DNA from: Fulvimarina manganoxydans
GTDB taxonomy: Bacteria > Pseudomonadota > Alphaproteobacteria > Rhizobiales > Rhizobiaceae
Assembly: GCF_900176465.1 (NCBI RefSeq)
Contig: NZ_FWXR01000030.1
Span: 1-42,982 of the forward strand
Reading direction: 5' to 3'
Length of the DNA stretch: 42,982 nt
Shown here: piece after piece, positions 1 to 7,978 of the stretch
How positions within the stretch are numbered: position 1 is the stretch's first letter
Layout: each line of letters begins with the position of its first letter
The notes under the pieces: generated by a model
Told to the model about the DNA's origin: nothing
The model's input: only the letters and a program-made list of their open reading frames with translations
The model's database searches: none
Made by a program: the position numbers and the translations under genes

Positions 1-68
1 TCCGGTCCCCTCGTCCGACATTTTATCGCAGCCGAATAGGTCGAGGCGGGATCGTAGACAGGCCTCAG

Positions 69-103
69 AGCACCGCTTTATCGAGCCGGATAAGAGACGT
101 GCT
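69..103. other. Nested stem-loop downstream of hpsP
   Basis: About 115 bases past the hpsP stop codon there is a nested inverted repeat: an outer AGCAC/GTGCT pair and an inner TTATC/GATAA pair separated by small internal loops. There is no run of T on either side, so it is at best a weak transcript end for the hps operon. Nothing else recognisable lies between base 1 and the hpsP stop at 220. Confidence 0.2.
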
Positions 104-219
104 CCGTATTGGCAATTCGCGCCTGCCACCAGGAGTTTCAGGACGTGCCAGGTCCATGGTCCTTATCCTTCCGGGAAACAAAAGCTTTCGGAAAGCACGG
201 CCGCTTCGTTCATTCGCTT

Positions 220-1209
220 TTAGGGCGCAAGAACGATCTTCGGGGCGGCGATCGATCCATTCAGGATCTCGCCAAAGGCGGCCGCGCCTTCGCTCAAGGC
301 GCGCATTTGCGGCCAGTCGAGGGTGCCAAGGCGGCCGTCGAAGATGGCGGCGGCGGTCTGGCGGAAGTCCTCTGGGGTGTAGGTATAGGTGCCGACGAAG
401 GCGATCTCCTGAAGCGTCATGCGGCGGATATCGAGGCCGCCTTCGCTCTCGCCGAGCCCGATATGGACGATAATGCCGCCGGGCTTGGCGATGCGGCTCG
501 CCAGTTTGCGGGTGGCGGAAAAGCCGACCCCGTCAATCACCACATCGGCCGCGATGCTTATCGGGTCAGACGTCGGATCGACGATCTCGAAGGGACCGGC
601 GCCTTTCAGCGCGCCGTGACGTCTCGAATTGGTCTCGGCGATGACGATCCGGCTGGCGCCCGCCGCATGAAGGGACAGCGCCGCCCCGAGGCCGATCGCG
701 CCGCCGCCGATGACGAGGCATGTCCCCCGCTTCAAGGCGTCCGGATCGTGACTCAAGGCCACTCGGACCGCATGCCAGCCACAGGCGATCGGCTCGGCTA
801 GACAGGCTTTCTCGACGCTGACACCCTCGGGAATTTCGACGAGATTGGTCTCGGGGATCGCGAGATACTCTGCGAAGGCGCCGGGCCTCGGCGCCATGGA
901 GATGATCTGGCGGTTCGGGCAGAGATTGTCGCGCCCCTTTCGGCAGGCCTCGCAGGTGCCGCAGGTCACCAGCGGATTGACGGTGACGCGCTTGCCGGCA
1001 AGGTTGCCGGTCTCGACGGTGCCCGCCGCCTCATGGCCCAGAATGAGCGGCGCGGGCCGTCTCTCGTCATGGCCGAGAAAGGCATGCATGTCCGAGCCAC
1101 AAATCCCGACGGCCTCGACCTTGACGATCGCTTCGCCGTCGCGCGGTTCGGGGTCAGGCGCGTCGCGATAGTCGAGGGCTTTGGGACCGGTATAGACGAG
1201 CGCTTTCAT
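220..1209 (-). CDS. hpsP: Zinc-dependent alcohol dehydrogenase, probable DHPS 2-dehydrogenase HpsP
   Basis: A 329-residue medium-chain, zinc-binding alcohol dehydrogenase of the sorbitol/threonine dehydrogenase type. Visible catalytic-zinc residues are Cys37 and the His59-Glu60 pair; Cys83, Cys86, Cys89 and Cys97 form the structural zinc site; a GGGAIG dinucleotide motif lies at about 168-173. The ATG at 1209 is chosen because it overlaps the hpsO stop (ATGA) and starts the conserved N-terminus (MKALVYTGP); the reading frame stays open further upstream but runs inside hpsO. It is the last gene of the TRAP-hpsN-hpsO-hpsP operon. In the known DHPS pathway HpsO and HpsP act together to interconvert DHPS enantiomers by oxidation and reduction at C2. 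The family call is firm; the substrate is inferred from the neighbouring HpsN. Confidence 0.8.
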   Translation of the reverse strand: MKALVYTGPKALDYRDAPDPEPRDGEAIVKVEAVGICGSDMHAFLGHDERRPAPLILGHEAAGTVETGNLAGKRVTVNPLVTCGTCEACRKGRDNLCPNRQIISMAPRPGAFAEYLAIPETNLVEIPEGVSVEKACLAEPIACGWHAVRVALSHDPDALKRGTCLVIGGGAIGLGAALSLHAAGASRIVIAETNSRRHGALKGAGPFEIVDPTSDPISIAADVVIDGVGFSATRKLASRIAKPGGIIVHIGLGESEGGLDIRRMTLQEIAFVGTYTYTPEDFRQTAAAIFDGRLGTLDWPQMRALSEGAAAFGEILNGSIAAPKIVLAP

Positions 1210-1967
1210 CGGGCGGTGAATCCTCCATCGACGAAGAGAAGCTGGCCGGTCACATAGGCCGATGCGTCCGAGGCCAGGAAGAGCAAGGGGCCGCGCAGAT
1301 CCGCCATTTCGCCATTGCGGCCGATGCAGGTCTGGCGGGCGTTGCGCTCGGCAAGCTCGGGATCGGAAAAGACCGGGCCGGTGAGTTCGGTCGGGAAGAA
1401 CCCTGGGGCCAAGGCGTTGGCATTGATCCCGTCGCTCGACCAGGCCTCGGCCATGGCGCGGGTCAATTGTTCGACGCCGCCTTTCGAGGCGCCATAGGCG
1501 ATGCCGCAGGGAAAGGCGCGGCGCGACTGCAGCGAGGCGAAGTTGACAATGCGGCCCCAGCCGCGCCGTTTCATGGCCGGGGCCAGCGCCTGGGCCAGAA
1601 GGAAGGGCACGGTGAGATTGAGATGGATCGTGCGGTCCCATCCCTCCGACGTCACATCGTCGGCGGCTTGCCGCGTGTTGATCCCGGCCGCGTTGATCAG
1701 AATGTCCAGCGGGCCGAAGGGCTCCGCGACGCGTTCCGCGATGGAGGGCAGCGCGTCTCGGGATCCGAGATCGGCGGCGATACTGGCGGTCTCACCCTCC
1801 ACTTCCGCCTCCCATTCGCGCAGGCGTTCGGCCCGGCGCGCGACACCGACCACCTTGGCGCCGGCCTCGGCCAGCATGGAGGCGGCGGCGCGGCCAAGGC
1901 CGCTGCTCGCGCCGGTCACGCAGGCGACCCGGCCCTTGAGATCGAAGAGCGAGGATGGGCTTGTCAT
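1206..1967 (-). CDS. hpsO: Short-chain dehydrogenase, probable DHPS 2-dehydrogenase HpsO
   Basis: A 253-residue classical short-chain dehydrogenase/reductase. The cofactor motif TGASSGLG is at residues 18-25, NAAG at 92-95, the catalytic Ser at 145 and the YxxxK pair at Tyr158/Lys162. The C-terminus ends in the usual GQLLFVDGGF pattern. It starts 9 bases after hpsN stops and its own stop overlaps the start of hpsP, so the three are very likely cotranscribed and translationally coupled. By sequence alone it resembles gluconate 5-dehydrogenases, which is how it might be labelled automatically. The hpsN-O-P order matches described DHPS gene clusters, so I infer that it oxidises or reduces C2 of 2,3-dihydroxypropane-1-sulfonate. 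Confidence 0.8.
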   Translation of the reverse strand: MTSPSSLFDLKGRVACVTGASSGLGRAAASMLAEAGAKVVGVARRAERLREWEAEVEGETASIAADLGSRDALPSIAERVAEPFGPLDILINAAGINTRQAADDVTSEGWDRTIHLNLTVPFLLAQALAPAMKRRGWGRIVNFASLQSRRAFPCGIAYGASKGGVEQLTRAMAEAWSSDGINANALAPGFFPTELTGPVFSDPELAERNARQTCIGRNGEMADLRGPLLFLASDASAYVTGQLLFVDGGFTAR

Positions 1968-1976
1968 GGCTTCGCT

Positions 1977-3284
1977 TTACTCCGCCGCCGAAAGATCGAA
2001 ATTGTCTTTCGGGAAATATTTGCGCAGCCGGATATCGGCGGTGCGGGCGTGGCCCTCCATGCCTTCGAGGCGCGAGATCCGGGCCGTCGCCTCGGCCACT
2101 GGCCTTGAGCCCTCGCGCGTTGCCCGCTGCCAGGTGACGATCTTCATATATTTGTGGACCGAGAGGCCGCCCGTATATTTCGCCGCGCCCGAGGTCGGAA
2201 GGACGTGATTGGTGCCGGAGGCCTTGTCGCCATAGGCAACCGTCGTCTCCTCGCCGAGAAACAGCGAGCCGTAGCATTTCAGCCGGTTCAGCCACCAGTC
2301 GAGATCGCCGGCCTGAACCGTCAGATGCTCCGGCGCATACTCGTCGGAGGTGGCCGCCATCGCCTCGCGGTCGGAACAAAGAATGATTTCGCCCAAGGTT
2401 TCCCAGGCTTTTGTCGCGCTGTCGCGGTTCGGCTCGGGAAGGTCCGCGATCATCTTGGGCACGAGGTCCATGACCGTTTCCGCAAGCCTGCGGTCGTCGG
2501 TGACGAGCCAGACGGGGGAGTTGTAGCCATGCTCGGCCTGGCCAACGAGATCGGCCGCGACGACATCCGCGTCGGCGCTCGCATCGGCGAGGATCAGGCT
2601 GTCGGTCGGGCCGGCGAACATGTCGATACCGACCCGGCCGAAGAGCGCGCGTTTGGCTTCGGCGACGAACTGATTGCCGGGTCCGACCAGAATGTCGGCG
2701 GGCGGGGTTCCGAACAAGCCAAAGGCCATGGCGGCGACGCCCTGGACGCCGCCCATGGCGAGGATCGTGTCGGCGCCGCACAGATCGGCGGTATAGAGGA
2801 TGGCCGGGTTGACGCCGGCATCCGGCCGGGGCGGCGAACAGACGGTGATGTGCTCGCAGCCGGCGACCTTGGCCGTCGTCACCGTCATGATCGCGGAAGC
2901 GACATGGCTATAACGCCCGCCCGGCACATAGGCCCCGGCGGCGCGCACCGGAATGCTTTTCTGACCCGCGACGAAGCCCGGCACGATCTCGTATTCCACA
3001 TCGCCCAGGGTCGCGAGCTGACGTTCGGCAAAGCGCCGCACATTGTCGTGGGCAAAGCGGATGTCGTCCTTCAGCTTCTGGGAAACCTTGGACGCAGCCT
3101 CCGCGATCGCATCCTTCGTGACGACGGTCGGCCCTTCATAGCGGTCGAATTTCGAAGCATAGCGCAGCGCCGCCTCTTCCCGCCCCTGCTCGATATCGTC
3201 GAGGATCGACAGCACGGTCTGGCGGACATCCTGCGCGCTCGATGCCGGAACCTCATCGGCTTTCTTGAGATATTCGCGGCTCAT
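1977..3284 (-). CDS. hpsN: Sulfopropanediol 3-dehydrogenase HpsN (histidinol dehydrogenase-like)
   Basis: A 435-residue member of the histidinol dehydrogenase superfamily. HisD-type residues are visible: Gln249 and His252 (GQAEHG), the catalytic Glu319-His320 pair (APEHL), Asp353 in a GDKASGTNH block, and His412. It differs from true HisD near residues 117-131, where GAYVPGG is followed by YSHVAS rather than the HisD proline/serine stretch. Together with the TRAP transporter and the two dehydrogenases this points to HpsN, which oxidises R-DHPS to R-sulfolactate with NAD+. The ATG at 3284 is preceded by AGAGGTG and is preferred to longer frames. There is no his gene nearby, which argues against a role in histidine synthesis. 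Confidence 0.87.
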   Translation of the reverse strand: MSREYLKKADEVPASSAQDVRQTVLSILDDIEQGREEAALRYASKFDRYEGPTVVTKDAIAEAASKVSQKLKDDIRFAHDNVRRFAERQLATLGDVEYEIVPGFVAGQKSIPVRAAGAYVPGGRYSHVASAIMTVTTAKVAGCEHITVCSPPRPDAGVNPAILYTADLCGADTILAMGGVQGVAAMAFGLFGTPPADILVGPGNQFVAEAKRALFGRVGIDMFAGPTDSLILADASADADVVAADLVGQAEHGYNSPVWLVTDDRRLAETVMDLVPKMIADLPEPNRDSATKAWETLGEIILCSDREAMAATSDEYAPEHLTVQAGDLDWWLNRLKCYGSLFLGEETTVAYGDKASGTNHVLPTSGAAKYTGGLSVHKYMKIVTWQRATREGSRPVAEATARISRLEGMEGHARTADIRLRKYFPKDNFDLSAAE

Positions 3285-3345
3285 GAGACACCTCTTTCGT
3301 AGTCGTATCGGTCGAAGAAACAATCGGCTTGGCAGGGTCCCGGCA

Positions 3346-4662
3346 TCAGAAGATCGGGACCGAAAGCACCGGGACATAGGCGATGAGAAGGACCACCATC
3401 AGCATGAAGAGGACGAAGGGGATGGCCCAATAGGCGATCTTGAGGATCGGCTCGCCCGTCAGCCCCGCCGTCACGAAGAGGTTCAGCCCGAGCGGCGGAG
3501 TGATGAAGCCGACGCCCAGCGCCGTGATCATCATCACGCAGAACTGGAGCTCGCCCATGCCGATCTCGTCGGCGAGCGGTTTGAGGATCGGCGCCAGAAT
3601 GACGATGTTGGGCGTCGTCTCCATGACGCAGCCGGCAGCGATCAGGACGACGATCATCAAGGCGATGATGAAGACCGGCTCGCTGGTGATTTCGGTGATC
3701 GAATAGACGAAGCCTTGAGGCACGTTGAGCGCGGCAAGCGCCTGGGCAAGCGGCAGCGAGAAGGCGATGATCGGCAGGATGACGCCATTCACCTTAGCCG
3801 AGGAGACGAGCATCGAGGGGAAGTCCGCAAAGCGCAAGGTGCGAAGGACGAAGCCCATGACGATGGTGACGACGACCGCGACGGCGCCGGCCTCGGTCGG
3901 CGTCAGGCGGCCCGAAAAGATGCCGTAGAAAATGATCCCCGGCACGAGAAAGGCGTACCATCCGCGCTTCAGGGACGCGGCGACATTGGCACCCCATTCG
4001 GCTAAGGAGATTGCCTCGTTGTTCTCGAAGGCCTTCATCCGATTGACGACCGAATTGGTGACGAGAATGGAGAGGAGGATGAGAAGGCCGGGGATCAGCG
4101 CCGCCTCGAAGAGCGTGGAGGCCGAGATGCCGAGAACGAGGCCAATGACAATATAGGCGATCGAGGGCGGGATCAGGATGCCGGTACAGGCGCCCGCCGC
4201 CACGAGCGCGCAGGCATAGGGCCTCGGATAGCCCGCCTCCGTCAGGCGGTCGATCGTCATGCGGCCGACGGCCGCCGCGCCCGCCGCATCCGAGCCGGAA
4301 ATCGCCGAGAACATGCCGCAGACCAGAACGGTCGCCGAGCCGAAACCGCTGCGCGCCCAGGAGGTGAGCGCGTCGGCCACATCGAGGAATTTGCGGCTGA
4401 GGCCGGTGCGCACGAGGACATCGCCGGTCAGAATGAAGAGCGGGATCGCCGTCAGCGCGAAGGCATCGATTCCATCGAACAAGGCTTCGCCCACGAGCGA
4501 CAGGGGTAGGACGCCCGAAATATAGAGCATCAGGCAGGCGGCGACGCCGATCGCGGCCCAGACGGGTACGGCCAGGCCGCACAGAAGAACGAAGGCGATG
4601 ACGGGACCGTAGAACGACCAGCCGAGTTCGACCGTCTGTTCCTGGAGTTGTTGCCAGAGCAT
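3346..4662 (-). CDS. TRAP transporter large membrane subunit (DctM-like)
   Basis: A 438-residue, very hydrophobic protein with about 12 predicted membrane helices and the conserved DctM patterns: IPLFILTGDVLVRTG near residues 73-87, the glycine/alanine-rich SGSDAAGAAAVG stretch, and GFITPPLGLNLFV near the C-terminus. It is the ion-coupled permease of a tripartite ATP-independent periplasmic transporter. A good GAGGTGA ribosome site precedes the ATG. It lies 9 bases after the small subunit and 61 bases before hpsN, and would move the captured substrate across the inner membrane. By context the substrate is DHPS, corresponding to one of the HpsKLM proteins described elsewhere; I give no letter because the assignment order is uncertain. 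Confidence 0.93.
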   Translation of the reverse strand: MLWQQLQEQTVELGWSFYGPVIAFVLLCGLAVPVWAAIGVAACLMLYISGVLPLSLVGEALFDGIDAFALTAIPLFILTGDVLVRTGLSRKFLDVADALTSWARSGFGSATVLVCGMFSAISGSDAAGAAAVGRMTIDRLTEAGYPRPYACALVAAGACTGILIPPSIAYIVIGLVLGISASTLFEAALIPGLLILLSILVTNSVVNRMKAFENNEAISLAEWGANVAASLKRGWYAFLVPGIIFYGIFSGRLTPTEAGAVAVVVTIVMGFVLRTLRFADFPSMLVSSAKVNGVILPIIAFSLPLAQALAALNVPQGFVYSITEITSEPVFIIALMIVVLIAAGCVMETTPNIVILAPILKPLADEIGMGELQFCVMMITALGVGFITPPLGLNLFVTAGLTGEPILKIAYWAIPFVLFMLMVVLLIAYVPVLSVPIF

Positions 4663-4671
4663 GAGTTCACC

Positions 4672-5187
4672 TCAGTCGAACAGACGTTCGCCCTCATAGA
4701 CGGGGGTACCCGCCCGCAGGGAGCCGATGTCCCGGACGATGGATTGGAGGAGGCGGATGACGACGAGCGCGAAGCCGATCGGAACGGCGGCCAGGAACCA
4801 GACCATGGGCAGCCGGAGACCGTGGCTGACGGAGCCGAATTTCCACGACACCGCGACCGTCTCATAGGACCAGTAAAGGGCGATGAAGGCGACCGCGAGC
4901 ATGACCAGATCGCCGAGGATGTAGATGATCGTCTTGCCCGTCTCCGGCAGGAGATGGGTGAGGATGTCGATGCGGATATGCGCCCGCTCCTTGACCGCCG
5001 CCGCAACGCCGATCCACGAGAGATAGATGAAGGAATAGCGAACGACTTCCTCTCCCCAGATGGAGGAATAGGCGAAGACTTCGCGGCGCACGACCTCGAC
5101 GGCCATGACGAGAACAAGCATCGTATAGAAGACGAGCAGCGCCCAGCGTTCGAGATTGCGGTCGAGACTATTCAGTATGGAGCGCAT
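4672..5187 (-). CDS. TRAP transporter small membrane subunit (DctQ-like)
   Basis: A 171-residue protein with four predicted membrane helices and the DctQ signature: a helix followed by RREVF, then WGEEVVRYSFIYLSWIGVAAAVKERAHIRID. It pairs with the large subunit encoded immediately downstream. The ATG at 5187 is preceded by a strong GGAGG with short spacing. A 135-base gap holding a compact hairpin separates it from the upstream binding-protein gene, which could let the binding protein be made in excess. It acts in the inner membrane; the substrate is inferred as DHPS from the operon. Confidence 0.92.
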   Translation of the reverse strand: MRSILNSLDRNLERWALLVFYTMLVLVMAVEVVRREVFAYSSIWGEEVVRYSFIYLSWIGVAAAVKERAHIRIDILTHLLPETGKTIIYILGDLVMLAVAFIALYWSYETVAVSWKFGSVSHGLRLPMVWFLAAVPIGFALVVIRLLQSIVRDIGSLRAGTPVYEGERLFD

Positions 5188-5299
5188 GTCACCTCCGAGC
5201 GCGCTGTGCGTCTCATGGGACGCATAACGGGCGGCAACGGTGTGGATCGTCGCATCGGTTTTATCGACGCATCGAAGGCGGACCGGCTCGCATCATGGC

Positions 5300-5314
5300 G
5301 AGACGGCCCGTCTC
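5300..5314. other. Intercistronic hairpin after the TRAP binding-protein gene
   Basis: GAGACGG and CCGTCTC form a perfect 7-base-pair stem around one base (six pairs with a three-base loop in practice), 9 bases after the dctP-like stop codon. No T tract follows on the minus strand, so it is more likely an mRNA stabilising or attenuating element than a full terminator. Similar positions in other transport operons raise the level of the binding protein over the membrane subunits; that role is inferred here. Confidence 0.4.
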
Positions 5315-5322
5315 ACTGAGGA

Positions 5323-6474
5323 TCAGGCGTCGTTGACGGCGTATTTTCCTTGCGTGCCCGCGGCTTCGTCGAGCTTTGCGAAGGCGTCCATCGAACCGGC
5401 GAGATCGGCCTTGTAGCCATCCCATTCGCTGCGCTGGTAGCCGCCCGCCTCTTTCCATTCGGCGAGCTGGGCGTCATCGAGCGTGTGGAACTCGACGCCG
5501 GCGCGCTGCATCTCGTACATCGCATAGGCGCGGGCCGCCGGAACCTTGGCGAGATTCTGGACCGAGGTGATCTCGGAGGCCATCTCGATCGCTTGCTTCA
5601 GATCGTCGGAAAGCCCGTTGAACCATTCGAGATTGCAGGAATAGATCTGCGCGTCCGGGACGGCCTGGGTGAAGGTGACGTGGGACAGGATGTCCTTGAA
5701 GCCGAACACATAAAGCGCGCCGACCGCCGGATCGAGCGCATCGGCGACGCCCTGCTTGATGGCCGATGGGGTCTCGCCCCAGGCGACCGGCGTCGGATTG
5801 GCGCCGACCATGCGATAATACTGCTGGAGCATTTCCGAGCCGGGCACGCGGAACTTGATGCCCTGCAAATCGCCCGGGGACAGAACCGGCTTGTCCTCTC
5901 CCTGACGCAGCGCGACGACGCGCGGATCGATGACCACATAGAAGAGGGGCTTGAAGCCGCGTTCCTCGATCTTGGGATGAACTTCGCTTCGCCAGGCGTC
6001 CGATTTGACGAGATTGACGAAGCGCTGGTTCGATCCGCAGAAATAGGGAAGGTTGATCAGGTCGACGGCAGGGGCGAAGGGCGCGAAATTCGAGATCGAA
6101 TGCTGCGCGGCCTGGATCGTGTTGCTCTGGACCTTCTGAACGAGCGCGCCGCCGGCACCGAGCTGCCCGCCGGGCGCGAGCTTCACATAGATGCGGCCAC
6201 CCGACAGGTTCTGAATGTTTTCCTTCAGATCCAGCTGCATGATCGGATAGCTGCGCGAGGCACCCAGCACATAGGCCGTTCCGATGGTCATCGTCTGCTC
6301 GGCGGCTGCCTCGCGCTCGCGCTCTTCATTGGCGCTCTGGGCCGCCGCTTCGTCCGACCACAGCGTTCCGGCCGCGCCGGCAACGAGAGCGGCGGTGAAG
6401 CTGCCGGCAGCCGTCAGCTTCATGAAGTTGCGGCGCGCGTGGTTCTCGAGCTCGGATTTGTCATTGGCGGTCAT
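5323..6474 (-). CDS. TRAP transporter periplasmic substrate-binding protein (DctP-like), Tat-exported
   Basis: A 383-residue solute-binding protein. The N-terminus carries a twin-arginine motif (ARRNFMK at residues 13-19), a hydrophobic stretch, and a likely cleavage after AAAQ near residue 46, so export by Tat is expected. The mature part shows DctP-type features, including a PGGQLGAGGALVQKVQ segment and an LPYFCGSNQRFVNLV segment. The ATG at 6474 is preceded by GGGAGGAG and overlaps the stop of the small membrane gene upstream; a longer reading frame has no ribosome site and no signal peptide at its start. It would capture the operon's substrate, inferred as DHPS, and hand it to the DctQ/DctM pair. 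Confidence 0.92.
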   Translation of the reverse strand: MTANDKSELENHARRNFMKLTAAGSFTAALVAGAAGTLWSDEAAAQSANEEREREAAAEQTMTIGTAYVLGASRSYPIMQLDLKENIQNLSGGRIYVKLAPGGQLGAGGALVQKVQSNTIQAAQHSISNFAPFAPAVDLINLPYFCGSNQRFVNLVKSDAWRSEVHPKIEERGFKPLFYVVIDPRVVALRQGEDKPVLSPGDLQGIKFRVPGSEMLQQYYRMVGANPTPVAWGETPSAIKQGVADALDPAVGALYVFGFKDILSHVTFTQAVPDAQIYSCNLEWFNGLSDDLKQAIEMASEITSVQNLAKVPAARAYAMYEMQRAGVEFHTLDDAQLAEWKEAGGYQRSEWDGYKADLAGSMDAFAKLDEAAGTQGKYAVNDA

Positions 6475-6695
6475 AGGGTCTCCTCCCGAGACTTTTGGGA
6501 TTGGTGGCGCGATTTGGCCCTGGCCTCGCACAAAAGCGTTCCGACGACGAACAGGATGCTGGTGGCGATGATGAGCAGGAGTTCGCCTGTGCGAGCGACG
6601 AAGCCGGCACCATCGGCCGCGCCAACGGCGACATTGGCGAGAAAGACCAGAAAGACGACGAGTGCGCCGATCAACCAAATCAGTGGCATCTTCAC
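6471..6695 (-). CDS. Small two-helix membrane protein at the head of the hps operon
   Basis: A predicted 74-residue protein with two membrane helices (about residues 4-24 and 35-55) and a short basic C-terminal tail. I do not recognise the family. The GTG at 6695 is chosen because GGGAGG lies 9 bases upstream; an ATG three codons in (6689) is the next option. A longer frame would begin at the ATG at 6765-6767, but that codon lies inside the distal operator and upstream of the predicted transcription start, so it should not be translated. The stop overlaps the binding-protein ATG (ATGA), implying coupled translation. It may be an accessory part of the TRAP transporter; this is inference from position only. 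Confidence 0.65.
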   Translation of the reverse strand: MKMPLIWLIGALVVFLVFLANVAVGAADGAGFVARTGELLLIIATSILFVVGTLLCEARAKSRHQSQKSREETL

Positions 6696-6727
6696 GAGTT
6701 TGGCCCTCCCAAGCCTCACTACACCCC

Positions 6728-6747
6728 AATTGTAAGCGCTTACAATT
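6728..6747. promoter_or_regulatory. LacI-family operator O1
   Basis: A perfect 20-base palindrome, AATTGTAAGCGCTTACAATT, whose core fits the LacI/GalR consensus TGNAANCGNTTNCA. It covers the predicted -10 of the minus-strand hps promoter. The divergent lacI-type gene starts 110 bases away, so its product is the obvious binder. Confidence 0.85.
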
Positions 6748-6757
6748 TGGACTGCAA
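6729..6757 (-). promoter_or_regulatory. Predicted promoter of the hps/TRAP operon
   Basis: On the minus strand, TTGCAG (6757-6752) and TACAAT (6734-6729) are separated by exactly 17 bases, a good sigma-70-type arrangement. The expected start of transcription is near 6721, leaving a leader of about 26 bases with GGGAGG before the GTG at 6695. The -35 is covered by operator O2 and the -10 by operator O1, so a bound repressor would block RNA polymerase directly. Confidence 0.65.
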
Positions 6758-6766
6758 GCGATTTCA
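6753..6766. promoter_or_regulatory. LacI-family operator O2
   Basis: TGCAAGCGATTTCA fits TGNAANCGNTTNCA at every fixed position. Its centre is 22 bases from the centre of O1, about two helical turns, so two repressor dimers could lie on the same face of the DNA. It overlaps the predicted -35. Confidence 0.65.
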
Positions 6767-6856
6767 TTGCAGGATCGACAGCGCTATGACTTATAGCGGA
6801 CCAAAATCAGGCCGATCATCCAGCGCCGCCTTGAAAACGGGGAATGAAACGGGGAC

Positions 6857-7873
6857 GTGTCGCTCAGAAGCAAACTCGAAGACGTCGCGAAAATGGCCGG
6901 GGTTTCGACCGCCACGGTCTCGCGCTGCCTGAACGAACCGGGCAAGGTGACAAACAAGACCCGCGAGCGGGTGATGAATGCGGTCGACGCACTGGGCTAC
7001 ACCCCGCATTTCGGCGCAAAGGCGCTCGCCTCCCGCAAGACGCGCACCGTCGGCGCCGTGATCCCCACGATGGACAATGCCATTTTCGCGCGTGGCCTTC
7101 AGGCCTTTCAGGAGGCGCTCGCGGCCGCCGGTGTCACGCTCCTCGTATCGAGCTCGGGCTATGATGCGGAACAGGAAGCCGATCAGATTCGCGTTCTCGT
7201 CATGCGCGGGGCCGAAGGCGTCCTTTTGATCGGCACCGCGCGCCTTGCGAAAGCCTATGAATTCCTGGCGCGTTCGAAGACGCCTTATGTGATCGCCTGG
7301 GCGCTATCAGACAGGGAGTCACCCTGCGTCGGCTTCGACAATATGGGGGCCGCCAAGGCGATGGCGGAACGCGTTCTGGCGCTCGGGCATCGGGATATCG
7401 CAATGATTTCCGGTATCACCGCCATGAATGACCGGGCGGCGAGCCGTGTCGAGGGTGTGCGCGCGGCCCTTGTCCAAGGCGGCCTCGATCCGGATCGGCT
7501 CTCGGTGGAAGAGGTCCATTATGCTTTCGATGCAGCAGGCAAAGCCTTCGAAAGGCTGATGGTGCGGGAGGTTCCGCCGACGGCGATCATCTGCGGCAAT
7601 GACGTTCTCGGTGTCGGCGCGATCTCGGCAGCCAAGCGGCGTGGGCTGCGGGTTCCCGAAGACATTTCCATCACTGGTTTCGACGATATCGACATCGCCG
7701 CCCATGTGGAGCCCGGCCTCACCACGGTCCATGTGCCCCACGAGCGCATGGGCGCAGGCGCGGCCGCCGCTCTCTTAGCGCTCATCGAGGGCGAGACGCC
7801 GCAGGCGACGGTCTGCATCGAAACCAGGATCGTCGAGCGCGGATCGCTCGGCCCGCCGAGGGTAGGCGCTTGA
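6857..7873 (+). CDS. LacI/GalR-family transcriptional repressor
   Basis: A 338-residue regulator. The helix-turn-helix occupies roughly residues 8-27 (DVAKMAGVSTATVSRCLN), followed by the hinge (LGYTPHFGAKALAS) and a periplasmic-binding-protein-like effector domain ending in GFDDIDIAAHVEPGLTTVHVP. The start is GTG with a poor ribosome site; the nearby ATG at 6844 is out of frame. It is transcribed away from the hps operon, and the intervening DNA carries two LacI-type operators, so it very likely represses the operon. A possible lacI promoter (TTGCAG at 6767, an AT-rich -10 near 6791) adjoins O2, so self-control is also plausible. The inducer is unknown; DHPS or a pathway intermediate is the natural guess. 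Confidence 0.92.
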   Translation: MSLRSKLEDVAKMAGVSTATVSRCLNEPGKVTNKTRERVMNAVDALGYTPHFGAKALASRKTRTVGAVIPTMDNAIFARGLQAFQEALAAAGVTLLVSSSGYDAEQEADQIRVLVMRGAEGVLLIGTARLAKAYEFLARSKTPYVIAWALSDRESPCVGFDNMGAAKAMAERVLALGHRDIAMISGITAMNDRAASRVEGVRAALVQGGLDPDRLSVEEVHYAFDAAGKAFERLMVREVPPTAIICGNDVLGVGAISAAKRRGLRVPEDISITGFDDIDIAAHVEPGLTTVHVPHERMGAGAAAALLALIEGETPQATVCIETRIVERGSLGPPRVGA

Positions 7874-7978
7874 TCAAGCGGGCGAAGGTTCGCGATCGTG
7901 GTGCCGACAATGGTGACGGCGGCGAACGCGTTGCCTTCACCTCCGCGATCCTGCCGAAGTGGGCGCGCCGCACAACGA

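Noticed and set aside
1977-3284. Histidinol dehydrogenase (hisD) of histidine synthesis
   Set aside because: The residue pattern differs from HisD near the GAYVPGG segment, no his gene is nearby, and the TRAP/hpsO/hpsP neighbours fit HpsN.
6696-6767. ATG start at 6767 for the small membrane gene
   Set aside because: It lies in operator O2 and upstream of the predicted transcription start, with no ribosome site.
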